A stretch of DNA of 26,541 nt from NCBI GenBank assembly GCA_910588565.1, contig CAJUPF010000036.1, forward strand, positions 1 to 26,541, given 5' to 3'. Shown here piece after piece: positions 6,716-15,600 of the stretch; position 1 is the stretch's first letter, and every line of letters begins with the position of its first letter. The DNA comes from an uncultured Lachnospiraceae bacterium. GTDB lineage: Bacteria; Bacillota; Clostridia; Lachnospirales; Lachnospiraceae. A program made the translations under genes and the position numbers. A model generated the notes under the pieces. It was given only the letters and a program-made list of their open reading frames with translations. It searched no databases and was not told the DNA's origin.

Positions 6716-7630
6716 ATGAAGATTACACAACAGCACAAGTCATTTTTCTTTGGAAATCAGTTGTTTGGAGGACAGGAGCAGTCAATTGGGGAAAAAGCTG
6801 CAATGAAGAAACAGCTGGCGATGAAGGGAGCCATGCATGTCGTGACTTCTACGAATAAATCTGAAAAGAAGATTGATGAATTATCCGAGGAACATAAAGG
6901 CCGTATCCGCCAGCTTCAGGATGACAGTGAAGAAGCAAGCGCGTTTTTAAAAGATGTCAATCAGAAGATGCAGGAGACAAAAGAGGCCTGCGGGATTGCA
7001 GACGACAGCCAGGAGCAGAAGGATTTGGAGCTTCTGCAAAAACAGTACGAGATGCAAAAACCCGGATCTTCGGTAACGCTTACAGAAGAAGAACAGGAAC
7101 GTCTGGCCAATATGGGCGAGATGACAGAGTACCAGAAGCTGGCCATGGAATTGTACAAAGAGGCGGATCACTGGAAGACGAAAATGGGTGACTATCAGGA
7201 TGAAATGGTAGCGGAGGGCAAAGCAGTCCGCAGCATTAAAATTGACCGTCTGAAATCCCATGCTATGGAGGATGCCCAGAAAACGAAGGAAGAGATGCTG
7301 GAGGCAGCTTCTAAGGAGATTGTCGGAATGCTGGTAGACGACGCCAAGGATAAGATCGAAGAAAAAGCAGAAGAGCTCCAGGAAGCAGCCGAAGAGAAGA
7401 AAGAAAAAGAAGAAGAACTGGAAGAACAGATCGAGGCTGCAAAGGAGAAGAAGAGCCAGGCCGAAGCTGCTGCGGAGGAAGTGCGTGAGAGTATTGCCGA
7501 TATGACGGAGGCCGCGGCAAAAGGGGATGATATTGTCCGTGATATTGATGATGAGATACAGAAAATCATGGAAGAAGAAAAGCTGCTGTTAGAAGATTTA
7601 AAAGGACTGACAATAGATGCAGGAGCCTGA
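6716..7630 (+). CDS. Coiled-coil protein of unknown function
   Basis: The 304-aa product has no signal peptide or membrane helix. It is highly charged and predicted by eye to be almost entirely helical. A first coiled coil spans about residues 50-90 and a long Glu/Lys/Ala-rich one runs from about 150 to 295, including uninterrupted EEKAEELQEAAEEKKEKEEE-type heptads. The N-terminus (MKITQQHKSFFFGNQLFGG) is a conserved-looking, non-coiled stretch. A perfect AGGAGG (about 6705-6710) precedes the ATG. It lies 92 bases after the second WYL gene on the same strand, with no terminator between, and is followed by a strong terminator. It is therefore likely the effector or target of the WYL pair. I do not recognise a named family. 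Confidence 0.75.
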   Translation: MKITQQHKSFFFGNQLFGGQEQSIGEKAAMKKQLAMKGAMHVVTSTNKSEKKIDELSEEHKGRIRQLQDDSEEASAFLKDVNQKMQETKEACGIADDSQEQKDLELLQKQYEMQKPGSSVTLTEEEQERLANMGEMTEYQKLAMELYKEADHWKTKMGDYQDEMVAEGKAVRSIKIDRLKSHAMEDAQKTKEEMLEAASKEIVGMLVDDAKDKIEEKAEELQEAAEEKKEKEEELEEQIEAAKEKKSQAEAAAEEVRESIADMTEAAAKGDDIVRDIDDEIQKIMEEEKLLLEDLKGLTIDAGA

Positions 7631-7634
7631 ACAG

Positions 7635-7665
7635 AAAGGGCGGTCAGAGCTGACAGCCCTTTTTA
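7635..7665 (+). terminator. Intrinsic terminator after the coiled-coil gene
   Basis: AAAGGGC (7635-7641) pairs with GCCCTTT (7656-7662), with an inner TCAG/CTGA extension, and runs into a T-tract to 7664. It lies 5 bases after the stop codon and ends the WYL/coiled-coil transcript. Confidence 0.8.
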
Positions 7666-7715
7666 TACAGATGCCGGAGAATTACCGGAATGATGTATGT
7701 TTACAGCCTATTGAG

Positions 7716-7765
7716 ACCGGCTGCCATAACCCAAATTTGCAGGGCGGGCAGCCGGTTTTTATTTT
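7716..7765 (+). terminator. Second strong hairpin with T-run in the convergent gap
   Basis: ACCGGCTGCC (7716-7725) and GGCAGCCGGT (7747-7756) form a perfect 10-pair stem followed by TTTTATTTT on the plus strand. The T-tract overlaps the stop codon of the convergent ridA-like gene. The tract orientation favours a backup terminator for plus-strand transcription; on the minus strand the hairpin lacks a T-run. Confidence 0.7.
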
Positions 7766-8130
7766 ACGGCAATGGCTTCGACTTCGCAGAGGACGCCTTT
7801 TGGCAGTTCCTTTACGGCAACGCAGCTGCGCGCTGGTTTGGAGGTAAAGTATCTGGCATAAATTTCGTTAAATACGGCGAAATCTCCCATATCCGCCAGA
7901 AAGCAGGTCGTTTTTATGACGTTGCCATATCCGCAGCCGGCCGCTTTTAAGATAGCGCCGACATTTTTGCAGCACTGCTCTGTCTGCGCTTCAATTCCCT
8001 GTGCGACTTCTCCTGTTTCCGGGATAATTGCAATCTGCCCGGAAGTAAAAATAAAACCGTTTGCTTCATATCCTTGGGAATATGGCCCGATTGCGCCGGG
8101 CGCTTGTTCTGTACTGATTTTGTTTGTCAT
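7759..8130 (-). CDS. RidA family enamine/imine deaminase
   Basis: RidA proteins hydrolyse reactive 2-aminoacrylate and 2-iminobutanoate released by PLP enzymes such as threonine dehydratase, giving pyruvate or 2-ketobutyrate plus ammonia. The 123-aa length is exactly typical. The hallmarks are present: GPYSQG at residues 15-20, the FTSGQI strand at 28-33, R101 (the substrate carboxylate-binding arginine of the family, in PARSCVAV) and E116 (GVLCEVEAIA). The protein should be a cytosolic trimer. AAAGGTGAG precedes the ATG. It lies 47 bases downstream of the alcohol dehydrogenase gene on the same strand, so the two may be cotranscribed. Archetypal RidA versus another Rid subfamily cannot be settled without an alignment. 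Confidence 0.92.
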   Translation of the reverse strand: MTNKISTEQAPGAIGPYSQGYEANGFIFTSGQIAIIPETGEVAQGIEAQTEQCCKNVGAILKAAGCGYGNVIKTTCFLADMGDFAVFNEIYARYFTSKPARSCVAVKELPKGVLCEVEAIAVK

Positions 8131-8177
8131 GTTGTTCTCACCTTTCTTTATTTCGTATGGAATGCTGCAGCGGGGAA

Positions 8178-9386
8178 CTACGATCTGGCAGCTTTATATA
8201 TCTCCATCATATCCGCCTTATTTAATTTTTTTATGATCCCGACCGTTCTGGTTTGACCGAAGCTGCATTTATCGGCCAGTTCCTCAATTTGTTCATCGGT
8301 AAGTTCTACGCCAAGTTCACGGATGGAAACTGGCATATCAATAGAACGGTAAAATTGCTCCATTGCTTTGATTCCGGCAAGCGCCAATGCATCCAGTTCT
8401 TCTGCGGGAAGCGTGGAAAGATCCTGGCGGGAGGCTTCTATCTGATGTACGTTTACCGCAAATCTGGCAAAGCGAAGGGGATTTTCTTTGTATACATATC
8501 TTGCCCAGCTTCCCCATACGGCGGCAAGCCCTGCGCCGTGCGCTACGTCAAACATACCGCCCAGTTCATGTTCGAGCTGATGGGACGCCCAATCCCCGCC
8601 GTCCGTACCGCATCCGGTCAGGCCGTTATGGGAGAGAGAACCTGCCCACATGACTTCTGCTCTTGCGTTGTAATTGGTGGGATCTTGTTTTAGGATTTTG
8701 GCGCATTTAATAACGGTGCGCATCAGGTTTTCGCTGATGCCGTCTGTTAGTTCCATATTTTCCGCCTGGTTAAAGTAGCGTTCCATGGTGTGCATAATAA
8801 TATCCACACAGCCGCTTTCTGTCTGGTATTGGGGCAGCGTATAGGTCAGTTCCGGGTTTAGTACGGCAAATTTCGGGCGGCAGAAGCTGCTGTGGCATCC
8901 GCGCTTTAACCAGCCGTCTTCATTTGTAATAACCGAAGAGTCGCTCATTTCACTTCCGGCAGCGGCAATTGTCAGGATGCAGCCAATGGGAAGGCAGCTC
9001 TCCGGAGCCCGTGTTTTCAGATAAAAATCCCAGACATCCCCGTCGCCTGCAACGCCATAGCCAATGGCTTTTGCAGAGTCAATAACACTGCCGCCGCCAA
9101 TGGCAAGGATAAAATCGACATGTTCCTTTCTGCAAAGCGCAATGCCTTCGTATACAAGGGACAGCCGGGGATTTGGCTTAACGCCGCCAAGGGAGACATA
9201 TTCGATTCCAGATGCCTGCAGTGCGGCTTCAATACGGGAAAGCAGCCCGGAACGTTTCGCGCTGCCGCCGCCATAATGAAGCAGGATTTTCCGGCAGTGC
9301 AAATCCTTTAGCAGCTCGCTGATTTGCAGCTCGGTATCTTTGCCGAACAAGATTCGGGTCGGGGTGTAGTAGGTAAAATTATTCAT
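8178..9386 (-). CDS. Iron-containing alcohol dehydrogenase (butanol dehydrogenase/YqdH-like)
   Basis: The 402-aa protein is a type III (Fe-dependent) NAD(P)H alcohol dehydrogenase that would reduce an aldehyde to an alcohol in the cytosol. The nucleotide-binding motif GGGSVIDSAKA is at residues 97-107. The metal ligands fit D195, H199, H269 and H283 (SGCVDIIMHT, WASHQLEHE, DVAHGAG), all intact. The opening NNFTYYTPTRILFGK is characteristic of the BdhA/YqdH branch, which reduces butyraldehyde and related or toxic aldehydes. The start follows AAAGGAAG, and a plausible minus-strand promoter lies just upstream. It is the first gene of a likely two-gene unit with the RidA gene. The physiological substrate cannot be read from sequence. 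Confidence 0.93.
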   Translation of the reverse strand: MNNFTYYTPTRILFGKDTELQISELLKDLHCRKILLHYGGGSAKRSGLLSRIEAALQASGIEYVSLGGVKPNPRLSLVYEGIALCRKEHVDFILAIGGGSVIDSAKAIGYGVAGDGDVWDFYLKTRAPESCLPIGCILTIAAAGSEMSDSSVITNEDGWLKRGCHSSFCRPKFAVLNPELTYTLPQYQTESGCVDIIMHTMERYFNQAENMELTDGISENLMRTVIKCAKILKQDPTNYNARAEVMWAGSLSHNGLTGCGTDGGDWASHQLEHELGGMFDVAHGAGLAAVWGSWARYVYKENPLRFARFAVNVHQIEASRQDLSTLPAEELDALALAGIKAMEQFYRSIDMPVSIRELGVELTDEQIEELADKCSFGQTRTVGIIKKLNKADMMEIYKAARS

Positions 9387-9418
9387 GGGAATCTTCCTTT
9401 CTTCTGTGTTGCTGTGCA

Positions 9419-9447
9419 GTTATAGTGTATCATCTTTTTCTCAAAAA
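9419..9447 (-). promoter_or_regulatory. Candidate promoter for the alcohol dehydrogenase gene
   Basis: On the minus strand TTTTTG (9447-9442) and TATAAC (9424-9419) are 17 bases apart, about 35 bases before the ATG. The -35 box is poor, so this is a tentative call. Confidence 0.35.
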
Positions 9448-9595
9448 GAGAATAGCGAATCTGATCGAAACACAATGGCTGGCGCAGTATCCGAAAAGAT
9501 CAGGTATCGGCAGAGCGTGAGGCGTGAGGATGTATTAGTGTCGAATATGGGTCTATTTGTATTGTATTTGAGAACAATTTTTTGGGGAGATACGG

Positions 9596-9601
9596 TATAA
9601 T
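9596..9601 (+). promoter_or_regulatory. TATAAT -10 box ahead of the giant lyase gene
   Basis: A consensus TATAAT lies 76 bases before the ATG at 9678. No good -35 hexamer sits at 16-18 bases (TTGAGA at 9568-9573 is 22 away), so an activator may be needed. The leader has GGTGAT just before the start codon. The rest of the 9387-9677 gap shows nothing else I can support. Confidence 0.45.
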
Positions 9602-9677
9602 AAAGCAATCATTGGACGGAGCTGCAGCCTGAGGGGAAAATAAAAAATCTAAGAAAGAAAGAGGATGGTGATTTAAG

Positions 9678-12600
9678 ATGAAAAGGGTTCAAAGAGGACG
9701 GAACTTGGTTTCCTGGATACTGGTCTTTTGTATGATAGTGTCCCTGGCTGCCATGCTGCCGGACGGCAATGTAACGGCGGCGGAAGAAACGCCTGTTTCA
9801 GACAGCGTTTTTGTGCATCCGGGGCTGATGCATACGGCAGAAAGCATCGAGGCGATCAAAAAGAATGTGGCAAATAATGTGGAGCCGACGATTTCGGCGT
9901 ATCATGCTTTGGCTGGCGACGGATTTTCCAATCCGGGATGGGGAGGAAGGCCGTTGGAGCATGTCGTGCGCGGAGGAAGCGGGGACAACCGGGCGCAGAT
10001 GTTCATAGACATTGAACGGGCGTACCAGACCGCGCTGCTTTACCAGTTGGGTGCAGGGGAGCAGTATGGAGAAGCCGCCGTACGAATTTTAAATGGCTGG
10101 TCCCATACGATGAAATCTTTAAGCGGAAATGCCGACAGGTTTTTAGCTTCCGGCATATACGGCTACCAGATGGCAAATGCGGCGGAACTGGTGCGGGATC
10201 GTGAGGATTTTGACAAAGAGGCTATGGATACGCTTTTGTTAAATGTATTTTATCCGATGAACCATGATTTCCTTGTAAATCATAACGGCACTTCTGAAGG
10301 CAGGAGAATCCGCAATTACTGGGCAAACTGGGATTTGTGCAACATCGCGGGAATGCTGGCGATTGGAATTTTCTGTGACAGAACGGACATTTATGAAGAA
10401 GCGGTGGAATATTACCGCAATGGAGTGGGGCAGGGCTCTTTTTACAATGCGATGCCCTATGTCTATGATGTAGGACTGGCACAGTGGCAGGAAGCCGGCA
10501 GGGATCAGGGACATACAACGCTTGGAATCAGTCTTTGCGGCGCTATTAACGAAATGGCATGGAGCCAGGGGGAAAATCTTTACGGGCTTTCAGATAATCG
10601 TTTTCTGAAAGCGGCGGAATATGTGGCAAAATACAATAACTGGGATGATGATGTGCCGTATTCGTATTATGAGCGGTATAATAGCGCAAATGGAAAATGG
10701 GAAGGAAATCCGGGAATATCCGGAGCGTCAAGGGGTTCCAGGCGTCCGGTGTTTACCGCAGTATATAATCATTATGTCAATCGTATGGGATTAGAGGCAC
10801 CGGAGCTGGAAAAAGTGTTGTATCCGGATGGAACTGCCCCGTTTACGGAGGGAGGAACCAGAGGCGGTGATGAGCCAGGCTGGCAGTCATTGACATTCCA
10901 TAATATCAGCACAACAGAAGAAGGCAAAAATGCGGAAGAGATGAACGGAAATCTCGAAGACGGCATTTACCGTTTCTGGAACAGGAATTCCAAAAAATGC
11001 CTGGTGGACAGGAATGGCCTGCTGCAGAGCGCGGCGAAGGGCACAATGGAGGAAGAATGGTGGGAAGTAAGGAATACCGGGGACGGGGAGTATATCGTTA
11101 CGAATACCGTAACCGGCAGGGTAATTCAGACGGAGGCCGATACCTATACCTCGGATGCGGCGGCTTATAAACCTGGAACAAGATATGTGCTGGGAAATAA
11201 CGTGACCGGGGAGATGTGCCAGAGGCTTGCATTTCTGAAAGTGACAGGGGATTATATATACCGGATTGTATCCGGTTCCTGCAGCCTTGTTCTGGAATAC
11301 TTCAATGCAAGGACAGAGGATGACGCGGCGCTTGGCCAGTGGTGGTATGAGGGCGGCTGGAATCAGCAGTGGTATGTGGAGCAGAAGGAGCCCTCAAAAA
11401 GGAAGATAGCGGGATTTCATCTGGATGATAAAGCCAGCGGCCTGACGGGAGCCGGAGCGGTTGCTTCTTCCTCGGATACGCTTTCTTTTGTAAAGGATGA
11501 AGAGCGTGGAATGGTACTTTCCTTAAGCGGCAGCGAGTGCCTTACGGTTACGAAAGAGGACAAAAGCGCCCTGCTTGGCGGCTGTACGGAGCTCACCATT
11601 TCGTATTACAGTAAATCAGGTGGTACGGGCGAGGGGATTCCATTTTATGCCGCGGCTTCTGCAGACGCAGGCAGCTATATCCGTATAGTGGAGCGTGGAA
11701 CGGGGGTATTTGCAGACCGAAAAGAAAATGGAAGCGGAAATTCTGCAGAGGGGAGTTTAAGCGGTGGCTGGAATCATGTTGTGGCGGTATACCAGGCCGG
11801 GCATGTGAAGCTGTATGTAAACGGCGTTCTGCAGTCAGATGCAAAAAACCAGGGAAGCCTTGAGACCATTCTGGGTACAGGCGGCGTCGTGCAGATTGGG
11901 GAAAACTTTCATGGATATTTAGACGATTTTACGATATACAATTATGCGATGCGTGAGAGCAGTATAAAAGCTATGGAAGGCCGGAAGCTTGTCGCGGAAT
12001 TTACGTTTGATGATGAAATTGACGGGTTTGTTTCCGGCGATGCCAGGGCAAACAGCGCAGGGCGGCCTGTTTTGTCAGAGGATGCAAAAGCAGGAAAAGC
12101 GTTAAGCTTTGACGGCAGCGGCAGGAATTATCTGTGCCTGGCCAATGATCAGGGAGAACCGCTGGCGGGCGGCTGGGAGGAAATGACCATATCTTATTGG
12201 AGTAAGGCGGACGGCAATGGTACGAACTGGATATTTTATGCGGCACCGGATGATGAGCCGCAGGTTCTTGGTTCGGAAGTTTATCTGGGGGCGTTTGAAA
12301 ACGGCGGTGTATTGACGGTCGAGCGGTACAAGAACACAGGAACCAGAATCTCGAACATAGCCGAAGCAGCTGCAAAGGATGTCTGGAAGCACATTACAGT
12401 TTCTTTTGGCAGGAATATGACGGCAGTCTATGTCAATGGCGAGAGGAAAGCAGCGCTTCAGAACCATTATTCCATAGCGGATATTTTAGGGGAGGAAAGT
12501 GTCTTTTATATTGGAAAGGCGAACTGGAGTAAGCAGGGCGAATATTGTAACGCGCTTTTGGATCAAGTGCGCATTTATAATTTTGCCCTGGATGATACCG

Positions 12601-15600
12601 AAGCAAAAAAAGATTATGAAGGGTATCCGGCCGCACAGAACCCTGGGGCGGATGACGCGGATCATTTGGCGGAGAAAGCGGCTGCCAGAGCTGTAATGGA
12701 TAAAATCAGTGCAATTGGCACAGTAACTTTCACAGAAACATGTTTTGCGAAAATTACAGACGCCAGAAGCGCATATGAAGCTTTGACGGCGGAGCAGAAA
12801 CCATGGGTAATGAATTATCAGGCTCTTGTTCTGGCTGAGGAACAGTATGAGGATTTAAAGCCTATTGAGAAAAGGCGGATTGCTTATTTTAGCTTTGATA
12901 ATGAAGAGAGCGGATTTACATACGCGGAGGAAACCGGGTACGCAAAAGCAGAAAGCCAGTCTGCTGTAAAACTTTCGGACAATGCGGTATCCGGTAAGGC
13001 GTTAAAGCTGGACGGGGCAGAGAGCGGAAATTACCTGAAACTGATTGATTCGGAAGGCAAATCGATTGTAAATGGCTGTAAAGAGCTTACGGTATCTTAT
13101 TGGAGCAAACTCTATAGCGCAGGGGCGAACTGGGGATTCTATGCGGCGCCCAATGATAAGACGGTTATCTGGAACCGGGAGAAATATCTGGGTGTTTATG
13201 ATGGAGGGAACCGGGTTGAACTGAACCGTTATTATAATCTCGGAAGCCATCCGCAGAATCCTGCCGCAGAGGCGGAACTGGGCGAATGGAGATATCTTAC
13301 GGCGGTATACCGGGAACATGTGACAGAGCTTTATATCGACGGGATGAAAGTGAGCGAAGTTTCCAGTGAGGATACGGTTTCTGAAATTCTGGGAAGGAAT
13401 GGTACTGCTTATATCGGCAAGGCAAATTGGGGAAATGGCGAATACTATAACGGTCTTTTAGATGAAGTAAGCATTTACAATTACGGCCTTAGCCAGGAAG
13501 AGATTACAGAACTGTACGAACAAAATGCCGCACCGAATTATCCGGTTGAGAAAAAGTGTATTGCGAAGTTTTCCTTTGACGACGAGGAAACAGGTTTTGC
13601 CGGAGCTGGCGCCAAAGCTCAGTCTGTCGGCGCAAATGTCCTGACCGATCAGGCGGTATCCGGAAACGCGCTGCGCTTAGACGGAAGCAAAAGCAGTAAT
13701 TATCTGAAAGTTACGGATGCGAAGGGGAACCCCCTGCTTGACTGCTGCGACGAACTAACGGTGTCTTATTGGAGCAAAGTCAACAATACTTCCGCGAACT
13801 GGGCGTTTTACGCATCTGCCAATGATAACGGGCAGGGCGTTGGAACGGAGCGCTATCTTGGCGTAATTGACGAGGGAGTCAAACTTACGGCGCAGCGTTA
13901 TAAGAATACAGGGGAACGTCCGGAGTCTGCGTCGGCAGAGACAGCAAAACGGGCATGGAAACATATTACGGTTGTTTACAGCAAAACAGGAACCTGTATC
14001 TATGTCAATGGAGAACTGGCGGGGAGTGAAACAGCCAGCGGCTATGCGCTTCCGGAAATTACAGGAGATCATGGCATCGTCTACATTGGTAAGGCGAACT
14101 GGGGGAGCGGAGAATATTTTAACGGCTGGCTGGATGAGATGAGCATTTACAATTACGCAATGTCCCAGGAAGAAGTTACAGCGCTTTACGGAGAGCATAC
14201 GCATCCTGTGGAGACGCATAGATGTATCGCTGAGTTTACCTTTGACAGCGAGGAAACAGGATTTGCCGGAGAAGGAGCAAAGGCCAATGCCAGCGGCGCA
14301 AATGTGCTGTCAAATGATGCGGTATCCGGCAGGGCGTTAAGCCTGGAGGGAGGCAAAAATTATCTGACGCTGACTGATACGGAAGGAAACGCTCTTTTCA
14401 AAGACTGTAAAAGACTGACCGTATCTTACTGGAGCAAGATAAGCAATACAAATGCCAACTGGGCGTTCTATGCATCAAAAAACGCTGATACGCAGAAGAA
14501 TGGAACAGAGTGCTACCTGGGTATCCTTGAGAATGGAACGATTACGGCGGAACGATATAACAACAGCGGTATTCGTCCATCGAATGCCAATGCGCAGAAT
14601 GTACTGAATGAGTGGAAATTTGTTACCGTTGTGTTCAGCCTTACGGATACAAGTATCTATATTAACGGTGTAAGCACGAATAAAGAAACAGACAGCGAAT
14701 ATAAGATCGAAGATATTGTAGGGAAAGACGGCGTTGTTTATATTGGAAGGGCAAACTGGGGAAACGGTGAATATTATAACGGCCTGATTGATGAAGTGAG
14801 TATTTTTGATTATCCGCTGGGAGAAGATGGGATTTTGGAATTATACCATTCTTATCCGGAGCCGGGAGCAGATTTTGCGGCAGCAGAATCTGCAGAAAAA
14901 CTGATTGAAGCAATTGGAACCGTAACGTTAGATGTGGACTGCAAGGAGAAAATCAATGCGGCGAGGGAGGCATATAATGCGTTGACCGAGTCGCAGAAGA
15001 GCCTTATAACGGAAGGCATTTACACAGTTCTGACAGACGCGGAGGCCGAATATACCAGACTGGCGGAGCAGGCGGCGCAGGATGAGTTGGATCGGGAAGC
15101 TGTAGAAAGCGCGGAAGCGGTAATCAAAGCAATCGGTACGGTAGCGTATGATGCATCTTCAAAAGAAAGAATTGACCTGGCATGGGAGGCATATGAAACT
15201 TTGAGTAAGAAGCAGCAAAGTATGCTGAATCAGGAAACATATGCAATTCTGCTTGCGGCAGAGGCCGAATATCAAAGGCTGGCAGGAGAAAGCGACGAAG
15301 GAAAAAAGGATCTGGAAGCTGCAAGGGCAGTAGAGGTAAAAATTCAGGCAATTGGAACTGTCGAATATACGGCGGAATGCAAAGAGAAGATGGATCAGGC
15401 CAGGGAAGCATACGACAGCCTGACGGATGCGCAGAAGGGACTGGTTACCACAGAGATTTATAAGATGCTGACGGCGGCGGAAGCCGAATATGAAAGGCTG
15501 AAAGAAGAAAAAGAAGAACGCGATCAGCAGGCGGCGAAAGAGGCGGAGGAAGCAATCAAAGCGATTGGAACTGTCGTATGCACGGCGGAATGCAAAGAGA

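Noticed and set aside
9385..9600. 71-aa plus-strand open frame upstream of the lyase-like gene
   Set aside because: It has no ribosome site and no protein-like features, and it overlaps the promoter region on both strands.
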